From Molanna angustata (taxonomy: Eukaryota > Arthropoda > Insecta > Trichoptera > Molannidae), in contig OY754984.1 in the NCBI GenBank assembly GCA_963576475.1, forward strand, positions 21,973,215 to 22,037,214: a stretch of 64,000 nt of DNA, written 5' to 3'. Position 1 is the first letter of the stretch. Every line of letters begins with the position of its first letter. The position numbers and the translations under genes are program-made. The notes under the pieces are model-generated. The model was not told the origin of the DNA. It ran no database searches and was given only the letters and a program-made list of their open reading frames with translations. This document shows positions 32,512 through 42,607 of the stretch, one piece after another.

Positions 32512-32745
32512 TTTTATTTATTTATTTATTTAATATTGTTTCTCGGGCAACTAACAGGTACTATGTCAAATATTATTTAACACGCACCCAATAACAAGTT
32601 GCCACATTCTGGAGACTTACGATATTAATCGTCTCACAGATCCAGACTGAAAACACAATTAAAAACTGTGTCTCCACCGGGAATCGAACCCGGGACCTTT
32701 GGCTCAGCAGTCAGATATCTAACCAACTGAGCCACGAAGGCCGAC
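32512..32745 (-). mobile_element. SINE family S1, copy c (best preserved)
   Basis: On the minus strand: GGCCTTCGTGGCTCAGTTGG (A box) and GTCCCGGGTTCGATTCCCGG (B box), then GTGTTTTCAGTCTGGATCTG, CTCCAGAATGTGGCAACTTG and TTAGTTGCCCGAGAA, ending in an AAATAAATAAAT tail. About 230 bp. This is the reference copy for the other S1 entries. Confidence 0.9.
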
Positions 32746-32794
32746 ATTATATTTGCATACACGCAATCTTAGTATCAATAATATAAAAAAAAAA

Positions 32795-32835
32795 CATGTC
32801 AATAGAGACGAAGTGGGAATATTATAGGAACATTT
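32795..32835 (+). mobile_element. Family B end scrap
   Basis: TCAATAGAGACGAAGTGGGA and ATATTATAGGAAC are the distal family B arm. Confidence 0.5.
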
Positions 32836-32929
32836 TGTTACAACAGAAATAAGCAATAATTATTAATCATTAGAAATTTGTACTTGACAATAAATCAATA
32901 TCCTTGTCAATATCTTTTACTAAAAACTT

Positions 32930-33300
32930 GGAATCTGCGCCGGTGTTCTAGGTTTGATTCTAAAATCTAGTTTCAGCTGACGGAAAAACTCGCGACTTGT
33001 GCTGGGTGCAAGAAAGTGTTTATTATTTGATAATAATAATAAAGATTTTATTCCTGCTTGTGAGCAGGAGAGTACAATCCTACATAAATCACATTTTTAC
33101 ATATTTTTTTTACGTTGTTCATACAAAATGAGACTTAAGAAAAAAGAATAGATATGAAAATAAAACAAAGCATATACCTATTCAAAAAGGAATTTTAATA
33201 TAATAAAGACAGAGAAAAAAAATATCTGCTAATAAAAGACAGTTCTAACAAGAAAGCAAAGATAATAGATTGTAGCAAATAGTGTACAAAAATTAATGTA
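32930..33300. mobile_element. S2-like SINE tail (plus) next to a LINE 3' end (minus)
   Basis: 32930-33060 has a B-box-like TAGGTTTGATTCT and CTCGCGACTTGTGCTGGGTG as in family S2. From about 33045 the minus strand reads CTCCTGCTCACAAGCAGGAA and TAAAATCTTTATTATTA, which I take as a LINE 3' end; a related piece lies near 19205. Confidence 0.45.
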
Positions 33301-33339
33301 CACACCGCTAAAAAATGCACTAACTTGACAAGATAAAAA

Positions 33340-33400
33340 AAACGTGGCGTTCGGCTTTTTGCCTACTCCGTTAAAGACAAGCCCTGATGGTGTTTTTGTA
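33340..33400 (+). pseudogene. SVLSAYP-family LINE 3' scrap
   Basis: CGTGGCGTTCGGCTTTTTGC and CCTGATGGTGTTTTTGTATG keep the end of the family. Confidence 0.45.
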
Positions 33401-33499
33401 TGCAACATGACAAAGGTAGGTATTGATTTTCACTATATTCTATTAAGTCAAAATTACAACTACATTTGAATAAATCCAACAGTTGTTATTTTATCTTCA

Positions 33500-33690
33500 T
33501 TCCTTTCCTTCTGCTTCTAGCCCCTTCCCCTTCCTCCCCTGCCTCCTCGCCCCAACAGTCTGTACCAATCCTCCCATACGATTTAAAAACTCAATAGGAA
33601 AACTCCTCAGTCTGAGGATTCATCTCAACAGAATGAAAGAGTGTTCTAACTAACCCTCCCCCCTATCCCCTTTCCAGTCAAATCACAGGG
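33500..33690. other. Pyrimidine-rich block
   Basis: Long C/T runs on the plus strand (33505-33565 and 33650-33680) without coding signal. Confidence 0.4.
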
Positions 33691-33794
33691 TGTTTAAAGT
33701 ATAAGTATGATCTTATTATTTTTTTTAAAAAAGAATGAATATGTCTTTGAATCAAGAACACATACATCCTCTAAACGAAGTTGCAATGCTTGTG

Positions 33795-33880
33795 CTATAG
33801 GTGAACGAAATCGGTCGTTAGCAGCATTCGAACTCGCGACCACTGGATTACTAACCCAGCGCGCCACCACCCACCTAAAT
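33795..33880 (-). mobile_element. tRNA-like SINE head, family S3
   Basis: The minus strand has GTGGCGCGCTGGGTTAGTAA and GTCGCGAGTTCGAATGCTGC, then CGACCGATTTCGTTCACC. It matches the copies at 27262 and 46985. Confidence 0.6.
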
Positions 33881-34106
33881 TTATTTAAAATATATCAGTG
33901 TTGTCTTCTTTTGAATCAAAAATGACATTGTGAATTGCGCATTTATATAAGTACTTAAATAATGTATTGTAAAATCGACCCGATATAGTGACCATGTTAA
34001 GTTGCCTACAGGAACTTCAATCATTGAAGCCTTTTAGTCTGTGCATGACCGTCCTTGATGAAGGCAGATCATTCGTTGAGGTATTGAGTGTAGCTGCGAC
34101 CCTTGA

Positions 34107-34222
34107 GGCCCGAATTTATAAAACGTTCTAAGAATTTTCTCAATGCTTAGCACGACAAATTCCATACAATTCTGTGTGTTAAGTATTGACTTGAGAACTG
34201 AGAATGGTTTATAAATACGGCC
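34107..34222. mobile_element. Short MITE, PIF/Harbinger-like termini (M5)
   Basis: GGCCCGAATTTATAAAACG on the left and GGCCGTATTTATAAACCA read inward from the right form imperfect inverted ends of about 25 bp around a 60-bp middle. Termini starting GGGCC/GGCC are usual for PIF/Harbinger MITEs. No target duplication could be fixed. Confidence 0.5.
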
Positions 34223-34351
34223 ATCAGTCACGGTACCCCTGTGTTAGGCACGTCAAAATGTCGGGTGATCTAGTGGCAATACATTTTAAATGGAATAGTG
34301 GAAACGGGCAGTTAAGTAGAAGAAGAAGATTTATGCTGAAAATCAGCTGCT

Positions 34352-34590
34352 GGGGGATTAGCTCAGTACATATCTCTTGTTTTCTATTTTTATACTATGT
34401 ATGCAAACAACGTCTTGGGTTCGATTCCCGGTGGAGACACAGTTTTTAATTGTGTTTTCAGTCTGGATCTGTGAGACGATAAATATCGTTAGTCTCCAGA
34501 ATGTGGCAACTTGTTATTGGGTGCGTGTTAAATTAATATTTGACATAGTATCTGTTAGTTGCCCGAGAAGCAATATTCAAATATTAAAAC
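34352..34590 (+). mobile_element. SINE family S1, copy d with a divergent head
   Basis: The body (GTGTTTTCAGTCTGGATCTG, CTCCAGAATGTGGCAACTTG, TTAGTTGCCCGAGAAGC) is well kept. The head has GGGATTAGCTCAGTAC and TTGGGTTCGATTCCCGGTGG, and the part between the boxes differs from the other copies. Confidence 0.85.
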
Positions 34591-34680
34591 TTTATTTCTC
34601 AATAAATGTGATAGACCAAGATTCAGTGACAGCAAAATTGGCATCATAGTATAATGACTGATTTTTTTCTTTAAAAGATC

Positions 34681-34800
34681 ACCACACCAAATAACAACGA
34701 TTGGATAGTATGAACCCCGAGTTTTCAACACATTGAAAGCAGTTTTCTCCGAAAGCCTACACTACTCAGGGTTCATATTATCCAATCGTTGTTGTGGTAT
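34681..34800. mobile_element. Hairpin MITE (M4)
   Basis: Left arm AACAACGATTGGATAGTATG and right arm CATATTATCCAATCGTTGTT are inverted copies that extend to about 35 bp each, with a loop of about 45 bp. The DNA can fold into one long hairpin. Class unknown. Confidence 0.65.
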
Positions 34801-34803
34801 AAT

Positions 34804-35455
34804 TTTACAGAAAAAAACAGCCATTGTACTGTGTCACAAGTATAAGTATAAAGTATGTACAATATGTGCCCACTGTACAAAATGACTAGAATTGCGGGCT
34901 ATTACAATATTATTAATAATTTGTTTATTTATTTAGTAACGATACATAGTGATTTTGTATGGAATTTGACGTTTGTTGTCCGTTATTATACAAAAACTTT
35001 TTATCCCATACAAAAAAAAAATAGCGCTTGACGATAACGATCAGCGTTTTGTGTATATAACAGCGGTAGGTACCTATCATAAAAACAAAATAAATTTAAA
35101 AATTACACTTATCACTATAGTATGTAAATCGTAAATGCAGACATCAGCTTCAGATTTTAGAATTTTCTGAGGTTAAATTAACTGAATAATCATATTAATT
35201 TATACAAAGATTAATTACAATTTCATACAAAACATTGAACTTAACAAATTCTTATGATTCAATGATGAGTAAGATTAATATTTGATAATGATCGAGTACT
35301 GATTTATGATTTTTTAAAATTAAGGCAAGATTAGAACGTATTTAGGATGTGTCATGAGTAGCCTCCCTGTTTTAGGACGTCCGATAGATAAAACTATTAG
35401 TATCAATAACTTTATTCTAAATAAATTTAACAACGGTGAATAAATTAAAATAAAC
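34804..35455. other. Unassigned spacer
   Basis: AT-rich, no coding signal, no shared repeat recognised. Confidence 0.3.
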
Positions 35456-35799
35456 TTAATTTATCGTTAAATAAAAAGCGCGAGTGATTTTATGTTCACC
35501 GTGTGTTTGGTGGGGAAATATGCACCAACCGAGACCTCCCTGTTTCCAGTTACGTTCCGGTTTCTGTGTATTAATTATTAATGCGCAATATAGACTCATA
35601 TCTAGTGGGTATATCAATTCAATGCTGGTTATAAAATGCGCCGCTAGGAGTGCTTTATTTAGTGACTTGAGTATCTTCCGGGTTTGGAAATGGAAAAGTC
35701 TTAAGGACTCTGAGTCGATATATTTTCTAAAACAGTCTAGGTACTTTTGAATTTGGATTTTTTGCCTCTCGTTCATTAAATCTTTCATACCTGAAGCTC

Positions 35800-36045
35800 G
35801 TGTTCATCCATCAAAGCCATTTTTGCCTCCCGACAAAAATGGTTTCCTTCAGACACTTCTGGTTTTCGTAGAATCGAACCTTCTGAGAAACCAGTTATTA
35901 TTTTTATCTGGTCACTTCATTGATACGGAGATCGTTTCCGTAGTCGATTTCCTTCCACTTTGACAGCAACCACTATTTTCTTAAAGTTTTCAGGCTTCCT
36001 TCTTGCTAAGTGGCCAAAATAGTTCAGAATAATCTAGAAACAGCT
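35800..36045 (-). pseudogene. RTE-like LINE C-terminal fragment
   Basis: The minus-strand frame reads LNYFGHLARRKPENFKKIVV then AVKVEGNRLRKRSPYQ, one stop, and SDQIKIITGFSEGSILRKPE up to MALMDEHELQV and a stop. It is collinear with RTE-clade ORF2 ends (WFGHLxRR, KxxGxRxRGRxPxRWSDQI ... DxHDxQ). Only one internal stop interrupts about 80 codons. The upstream part is gone beyond about 36045. Confidence 0.7.
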
Positions 36046-36057
36046 GATATTTTTTGA

Positions 36058-36400
36058 CAAACTTTGTAATCATCTCAATAGGGACGAACTCGGAATATCA
36101 TAGAAGAACCAGGAACTCAAGGCACTTATATAGCTTACGACCTGTCATCGGCTGGTTTACGTGATCACTTTATGCGCTTCCGCAACGTTCACCAATTATG
36201 CCTTCTTATTGAGTTCCCTTATCAATACAATTTTGAAAGTTCTATATATTTGAATAATGAGTAACATATCACCTGAAAATAGCACATTATTACTAACGAA
36301 GTATCGAAAAAACCTTTTTGTAACGCCATTTTTTTTTTTTTACTTCCTTTGACTCCCGATGAGAGAAAAAAATCCAATGTTTGCGTATATGCATTTGGAA
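36058..36400 (+). mobile_element. Family B copy, plus orientation
   Basis: The distal arm (CTCAATAGGGACGAACTC at about 36073) is at the left and the constant 3' end (GACTCCCGATGAGAG, ATCCAATGTTTGCGTATATG) at the right. GTCATCGGCTGGTTTACGTG and CAACGTTCACCAATTATGCC lie between. This copy lacks the second, inverted arm seen in B1, B3 and B9, so it shows the non-palindromic form of the family. Confidence 0.75.
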
Positions 36401-37040
36401 AAAAAGTATTTGATTTAGAAACAGCTGGTTGAGCCTGGTTTTTCCTGATTTGACACGTAGATCTTTATTTCAAGCATATGTCTGCGTCAAAAATTGTACA
36501 CAGCGGTCCACGGAAGATGAAGAAAAACACGAAGTAAAAAATAATCGAGATGATGAAGGATACTAAAAAGGAAAAGTTGAATCTAAAACAGTGTTTAATT
36601 TTATTATTCCGTTGAGTGTTGACGCAGTGTCCTCAATATAAGTATTTGGTGTATTTTATCATAGTGTAGGTTTGAGATACGTGTATGGCAGTTCGCTATC
36701 TGAAATTGAATAATGATATGAGATGGGAATAGGTTTTTTTATTTATAGCCTTTCTTTTCTTTTTCCTTTTCTTCCTTCCACGTTCATCTCTTCTGCCAAC
36801 CCGAATTCTTGATACTGCTTATACTTACATCATATCTGACTTTTGTATTACAGAATACAACGAATCGTTAGTATTCATAAATGAGTCGAACGTTCTGGAA
36901 TTTTAACCATTTCTTATTTTATTTTTATTTATTTATTAACTGATTCACGGCATAAATTGGAACCAAATATTTTATATAGAAAATACTTAAATAATGCTTT
37001 ACATCTTTTAGCTCCGGACTTACAATAATTAACAAAAAAA
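36401..37040. other. Unassigned spacer
   Basis: AT-rich, no recognised repeat. Confidence 0.3.
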
Positions 37041-37065
37041 TATTAACAAAAAACAATAAAAATCG

Positions 37066-37440
37066 TTGGGAAAATTAAACTATATTGGGAAAAATGCGAA
37101 CGAAATTGGTAATATTTTGAGAAAAAACAATAAAAACATCGCATTTTATAATGATAACACACTAGATGAATTCTTAAATAACAGTAAAGAAGATAAAATT
37201 GATAAATTAAACAGTAGTGATGTTTACTCTCTTACATGCGATACTTGTCAGGTATATATGTAGGTCAAAAGGGTAGATCTTTAAAAACACGTCTTAAAGA
37301 ACATCTTGCGTGTTTCCGTTTGAAAAAATACACTTCGAACTTTGCGACGCACTTACTTGAGAGTGAGCATTATTTTAATTCACAAACCGGGATCAATTTC
37401 ATACATAGTTTAAAACAAGTGGGTTGTAGCCAACACTAAA
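37066..37440 (+). pseudogene. Penelope-like element, C-terminal GIY-YIG endonuclease (frameshifted)
   Basis: The first frame gives YIGKNANEIGNILRKNN, then LDEFLNNSKEDKIDKLNSSD and VYSLTCDTC, the RT-to-endonuclease linker and CCHH-like cysteines of Penelope-like elements. After a one-base slip near 37245 the second frame continues GIYVGQKGRSLKTRLKEH, the GIY-YIG core with the catalytic Arg, and FATHLLESEHYF. In this family the domain nicks the target for priming. The reverse transcriptase is missing upstream, so this is a truncated copy. No hammerhead motif like those at 22.2-22.9 kb is visible next to it, so a link between the two loci is only suggestive. Confidence 0.8.
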
Positions 37441-37670
37441 CTCTCCACACCATAGAAAGTGTTCATTTTTTCATCTTGAAAGGTTGATAATCTTTAAATG
37501 CAGTTTTATGAAGAACATTTATATAAAATTCTTAAACAAATATAAGATTCCCAGAAACATAAGTTTTCACAATACACCAAGCACATAAAAACATTGTCAC
37601 GAAATTCACAGTATGCACTTTCTACATGATGCCTGTTAAGAAATTTTAAGTAAAATTGCATTACTAGCAA
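37405..37670 (+). repeat. Repeat downstream of the Penelope fragment (also at 39590)
   Basis: GTGGGTTGTAGCCAACACTA, GATAATCTTTAAATGCA and TTTTATGAA recur, diverged, at about 39598-39780. It may be the 3' flank carried by the element or a separate repeat it fell into. Confidence 0.45.
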
Positions 37671-37770
37671 GATGAGCACATATGATACAGTGTATCAATG
37701 TTGATGAGGAGATGTGTGTGTCAAGATAGAAGAATGTGGTGTTCGGTTCTCAATGCCTACCCCTTGAGGA
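37660..37770 (+). pseudogene. SVLSAYP-family LINE 3' scrap
   Basis: CAATGTTGATGAGGAGATGT, AGAATGTGGTGTTCGGTTCT and AATGCCTACCCCTTGAGG follow the family (INVDExMxVxxxRxxW RSVLSAYP in coding terms). Confidence 0.5.
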
Positions 37771-37799
37771 AGATAGAAGTAATAAAATACACTTGTATA

Positions 37800-38060
37800 G
37801 AGACACATACAATATCAATATGAAGTTGATCACTCAATTTTCCCATACAGAAGCTATTTTATTTCTGTTATATACATTTTTCATGCAAATATAAAATTTA
37901 TTTCACATTGACTTGGCAGACTATATATTTTTTTCTTAAAATTTTGACAATCCTTGAATGCATTTTTGATGGGTGTATCTTTATTGTATCAAAATTTCAA
38001 ACAGCATAAAAAGATCTCAATTTTCTAGACCATGATAGTATTTTGAAAATTTGGACTAAT
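37800..38060 (-). repeat. Repeat family D, copy 2
   Basis: On the minus strand it matches 43080-43300: GAAATTTTGATACAATAA, GGATTGTCAAAATTT, TGCATATGAAAAATGTATAT-like and AGCTTCTGTATGGGAAAATT. Confidence 0.55.
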
Positions 38061-38211
38061 GAAATCATTCATTCATTCATTCATACCATCACGGTATATC
38101 CCACAATGTGGGGTAACCAGCGAAAGGTGTGCGGGTGTGCAGTATAAAAGGGAGAACAACACATCCATGTATACCCACACACCAGTCTCGTTTCACCAAA
38201 AAAGGCACTAC

Positions 38212-38423
38212 ATTCAGAATGTGTGATGGTGAACCTCATTGCTGAACTATGTGAGATGTTATTGTTGCCTGTTGTATTTTCTATTACCCGGCTCTTACGA
38301 GACACCCGAAACACTATATTCAGAATGTGTGATGGTGAACCTCATTGCAGAACTATGTGAGATGTTATTGTTGCCTGTTGTATTTTCGATTACCCGGCTC
38401 TTAGGGGACACTCGAAAACAATG
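38212..38423 (+). repeat. Two 106-bp tandem repeats
   Basis: ATTCAGAATGTGTGATGGTG starts at 38212 and again at 38318; the copies differ at a handful of sites (for example CATTGCTGAA versus CATTGCAGAA). Not a multiple of three, no coding meaning seen. Confidence 0.85.
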
Positions 38424-38439
38424 ATTTAAAAGAATGGAA

Positions 38440-38690
38440 GCACTAATAAAATAATAGAGAAGATGTTAACGGATATCTATGGAAAACTAATCAGCTCTTA
38501 GTTTATGGTCTTTACATATAATATGATATCAATATGAAGTCAATCGGACTTACAGTTTGGACTGTAGAAAGGACACAAAAAGGATTATCCATACATACAA
38601 ACACATCACGACGAATCTCATAGTGTGCACTCTCTACATGATACCCGGTGAGAAATTGATATAAAAATAATACGCTTCTGTGGTCTAGAA
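38440..38690 (-). repeat. Repeat family D, copy 3
   Basis: On the minus strand: GTAGAGAGTGCACACTATGA, TTTGTATGTATGGATAATCC, GTCCAAACTGTAAGTCCGAT and CTGATTAGTTTTCCATAGAT, as in 42690-42890. Confidence 0.65.
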
Positions 38691-38954
38691 ATGCTGTTTA
38701 GTCGGAAAAATTGTCATTTTTTTAAATTGTCGGAAAAAGCACATAGTGTAAGGGATTATTATTATGATCATCATCGATAAAGACTAGGAGAATTTTTTTT
38801 TAATATTTCCTTATATTCATTAAAAATGAATATCCATTTTTTTCCCAGTAGGTTTAATTATGAAAGAGGAACGATAAGTAGATGTCGGTCAAGAAAAAGT
38901 TGGCACAATCACTTAAATGGAATTTTGAAAGAAATTTTTTTATTTCGTTAACGA

Positions 38955-39045
38955 AGCGAAAAAGTTTGTCAAGAGAGACGAGTATTGCATTCGTTTCTCT
39001 CTGCCTACCCCAAATAGGGAATGGGCGTGATGGTATGGTATTTTC
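38955..39045 (+). pseudogene. SVLSAYP-family LINE 3' scrap
   Basis: GTCAAGAGAGACGAGTATTG and TCTCTCTGCCTACCCCAAAT, then GGGCGTGATGGTATGG. Confidence 0.5.
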
Positions 39046-39589
39046 CCATCTGGGAAAAAAATCTGTTTTCTACGACGATTTTTACACATTTTTTTTTATC
39101 AATTATCTACGCTGCAAGAAAATTCAACACAAAATTGATTTTCATTGAATTTGAATCAACTCATTGAATTACTGTTTTACTGAATTAAGACTTTATATGT
39201 TCCGTTTAAACCAAATTGGTTTTGTTAATATATCGCGAACCACAGTTGTGGAAGTGGGGTGGATGTTAAATCAACAATTGTGCCGGCACCCCAACGTCGT
39301 ATTATGATTTCTGACTAATAATATATTTACAGGTTTCCGTTTACTGAACCGATATTAAGCCAAGTGTATGGAATTTTATAGTAATCCAGTACCACACACA
39401 TACTCCACCTCTCACTCGAACCTATATTTGCTTACGCCGAACGGCAAACAACGGGTGTTCGCAACATTTTTATACATTCTTTACAACATTTAATTACAAC
39501 AAATAAAACATTAGATAGCGGTCGATTAATAGTATTCAAAATAATTTAACTACCCAACTTTGCAACTATTTCATGAATTTCAAGTGCCG
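39046..39589. other. Unassigned spacer
   Basis: A GC-richer patch at about 39235-39300 is not shared with other parts of the window. Confidence 0.3.
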
Positions 39590-40075
39590 TCTTAAAAATA
39601 TTTATAAAACGAGTGGGTTGTGGCCAACGCTAAACTCCTCACTAACAAGTCATTCTATAAAGTATTCAAATTTTGTATGGAAAATTTCCAACATTTTCAT
39701 GAAATGAGATTGTTAAATTATTTTTTATTTAAATATTTTATTATGAAAACTTGATAACTCTTCAATGCCATTTTATGAAAGTGATGTGCCTTTTTACCAA
39801 TTTGAAAACAAAAATTTCAAATTTTAAGTTTCCTGAGCTTGGGGTCACTTTGAAATATTTAACAGTTAAAAAAATTGAGAAGCACTATTCATATATCGTT
39901 CAAAATCTAATGGGATCTAATCGAGTATTAGATATACATATTTGCAAAATTTGAATAGAATCGAATCAGTACTTTAGTCTATAATCGATAAAGTAAAAAA
40001 TTAACACGCCGTACATAGCACACACACACACAGATACATTGTGATGAAACTTTCAGAATACAATCTCAGCATGAT
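39590..40075 (+). repeat. Diverged copy of the 37.4 kb repeat, with flank
   Basis: GAGTGGGTTGTGGCCAACGC then TAAACTCCTCACTAAC parallels the start at 37405. The rest is AT-rich; a CACACA run lies at about 40021-40032. Confidence 0.45.
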
Positions 40076-40170
40076 ACTAGTTGATAATCTGCAAAAAAAA
40101 AATACCCTTAAAAATTGCGAAATCATAACTCCCCACTATATCACCTTGTGTTAGTGAGGAGTAAAAATGT
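40076..40170 (+). repeat. Repeat family J with a conserved hairpin, copy 1
   Basis: CTAGTTGATAAT and GCGAAATCATA precede the stem ACTCCCCACTA ... TTAGTGAGGAGT. Copy 2 at 42207-42296 keeps both arms but has a different loop. Confidence 0.6.
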
Positions 40171-40279
40171 GCTATTTCAAATACACAAAGACATAGGAAG
40201 GTCGCACCATGCCTTTGTACGTGTGGCGAGTGTTAGACAAAATATAGTGGGTCGATTGTGTACCACGTTGCACAGCACT

Positions 40280-40390
40280 ACTATACGTACAATGGGGTGG
40301 TGTGGTTCAATCAACTTGAAACAGATTTGAGACTGGCAAATGAATATACATAACGAATTCAAAAGGAAAATAAATAGACTTATTATATTT
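40280..40390 (+). pseudogene. LINE C-terminus scrap
   Basis: One frame reads VVWFNQLETDLRLANEYT and continues with a basic tail (KENKxxDLL-like). The fragment at 43290-43385 reads KFNQLETDLRLATEFNNFKI, so the two belong to one LINE family. Confidence 0.45.
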
Positions 40391-40642
40391 GACTGATACA
40401 CATATTTTTACATAGATAATAATTATGTATGACATATTTTTGTATAGATAATAATTATGTATGACAGTATTTTGTGTCTTTTGTTTTTAAAAGTCTCCTT
40501 TACATACGAGTGCTTGCACTCTGGCAATGGGAAATATGTTTTTACTTACTGTGTATCTTTTTCTATATTTTTTGTTGATTGTTTTTTTTTTGATACCTAT
40601 ATGTATTATAAATTTAATAAAAAAAAATGCATTTGAAATTAA

Positions 40643-40800
40643 CGCTACGTCCTACGTAGGCGATTCAAAGCGAACGCGATTGCGAAGCGATGCGGTGCGG
40701 ATACAAGCGAATTCAATGCGATGCGGTGCGACGCGGCGGCTCTGTCCTACGTGTGCGCGAATCGTTCCCTCTGCCGCCAGCTACTGTCATGGATGTACGT
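40643..40800. repeat. CpG-rich degenerate GCGATGCGGTGCG tandem
   Basis: GCGAAGCGATGCGGTGCGGA and GCGATGCGGTGCGACGCGGC give a local CpG density far above the flanks. CGTCCTACGTAGGCGA at the left and GTCCTACGTGTGCGCGA at the right are related direct phrases, so it may be a small CpG-rich MITE. Confidence 0.5.
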
Positions 40801-41094
40801 ATATAAAATACTCAAGAAGTATGTACGGCAGAGAAGTGAAACTAATATTGTGTACTTATTTATGGGGGATATCACAATTTGTATGAAGAATTACGTGATC
40901 TTGAATTAATAAATGAGACTGAATTTATATCTTTCCGGGAAACATATCAAAATTTGACATTCGTGCAAGCGAGAGAAAACTTTCTGTGTTTTGAACAACA
41001 TCCTATTGTAAAATAGCAATAATAAATAAATGTCTTTACTTGTAGTCCCATTTATTTTTGCCAAATCCTAAAATTCGCGGTTCGATAATAATAA

Positions 41095-41851
41095 CTAGTT
41101 GCATGTAACACATGAGATCCAACTGTCGATAGCGATAGTATGTATAGTTGAAGAATAAGAATCAAACTATAAACCCATAAATCCAAATTATTGAAAATTT
41201 TACACATGTTGGTATGTATGTCAAGATAGGACAGTATGGAGGTCAGTCCTGTTTTCCTACCCGGAATATGAAAACAGCATGATGGTTCTGTATGTATGTT
41301 TGGAGATAAAGTACCTATCAAACTATTAAGTCTTCTTACATATTGTGTATAGGCGACTGCCCTACAAATTGTATGAAGCAATGTCGTCACTACATTAAAT
41401 TTTTATAAAAGTTGTTAAAAAAGTTTGAGATGTGCTAATACTATGTTAATATTTTTTATAGAAAATTAAATTATCTAGTTGGGGTGTTTCGGCTTTTTTC
41501 GATATTTAAAAAAAAAATGAAAATAATAAATAAATAAATCATAAATTTATCATAAAAAAAATATTTTTCTTACTAAAAAATGTTTGAGAAACCCTGGAAT
41601 ATTTTTGAATAAACTGATTTGAGATTTTGTATTGTTCTATGTTTGTACCAATTTTCAGCGTTATAGCTTTTATGGTTTCTGAGATATATGGAAAAATAAA
41701 TTAAAAATTCAAAAGTTGATAACCCCTGACTGAAACAAAAATTTAAAATTCTGAGTACAAAAGTTTTGTAGGCCTATAACTGTTTGTATATTCTGAAATT
41801 TTGGGCTTTGTAAATTGAGCGGATCAGAAGTTATAAGGGGACACACACACA

Positions 41852-41900
<49 letters not shown>

Positions 41901-42128
41901 ACAGACACACACACAGACACACGAAATGTTCAACTCCGAATTCTGAGTAAATCCGTGTATGGAACATATACCTATGCTGCGAAACCTCTAAGTTGGTGTT
42001 TTTTGACTTCAAAGTTGGAAAAGCCGTGAAAAAAGTAGACCTCTGCATACAATTCTCGCGTATCCTGGCTTGAAACATTGTCGATATGTTAAGAGAAAAA
42101 AGTTCTCCAGAACAAATCGACAGTTGGA
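41095..42128 (-). mobile_element. Family H element, complete copy (H5)
   Basis: On the minus strand it starts TCCAACTGTCGATTTGTTC at 42128 and ends with the hairpin and CAACTAG at 41095, next base T. The 13-bp subterminal inverted repeat, conserved interior and CA array (about 41838-41923) are all present. It has the 5' half of the first type (AAGTTGGTGTTTTTTGACTT), shared with H1. Confidence 0.85.
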
Positions 42129-42206
42129 TTATTTTGTCCCATAATACGTTCATGGATAGAAATTAAAATTTCTGTTTCTGACATGTCAAAAAACCGCTAT
42201 CGGTGA

Positions 42207-42296
42207 CACTAGTTGATAATTTATAATAAAAAAATCACCTTAAAATTGCGAAATCATAACTCCCCACTATTTCCCTTGAGTTAGTGAGGAGTAAAA
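42207..42296 (+). repeat. Repeat family J with hairpin, copy 2
   Basis: CTAGTTGATAATTTATAATA then GCGAAATCATAACTCCCCAC and GAGTTAGTGAGGAGTAAAAA; arms as in copy 1, loop changed. Confidence 0.6.
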
Positions 42297-42379
42297 AACA
42301 TAATTTTAAACGGAATTCATAAATAACCTGTTTGATTAATATAATGCAATTTACTAAACATTTTTTTTTAAATTCATCA

Positions 42380-42600
42380 CTAGAGAATCAGATTGGTTAG
42401 GACCCCTGGTGAGGTTTTCAAATCGCCTCGTAAATTTTTAATGCGAATCTTTTGATACTGAGTGCCCGGGATCGACTCCCGCCAAAATCCAAACGGCTCA
42501 CCCCCATCTACTGCCTCGTACCCCTGGTCCGTCAAAAACACAACCCCCTCCATCCCCTACACTCACATCGCCGCCAGTAACTACCACCTGCATATAATTG
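42380..42600. other. GC- and C-rich patch
   Basis: AGGACCCCTGGTGAGG, GTGCCCGGGATCGACTCCC and a C-rich run to 42590 stand out from the AT-rich flanks. The 63-codon frame at 42462 has no motif. Possibly single-copy host sequence. Confidence 0.25.
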
Positions 42601-42607
42601 AAAATAT

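Noticed and set aside
36058..36400. Family B as a Helitron
   Set aside because: Target duplications of 10-13 bp in four copies and the lack of a CTRR end with a terminal hairpin argue against rolling-circle insertion.
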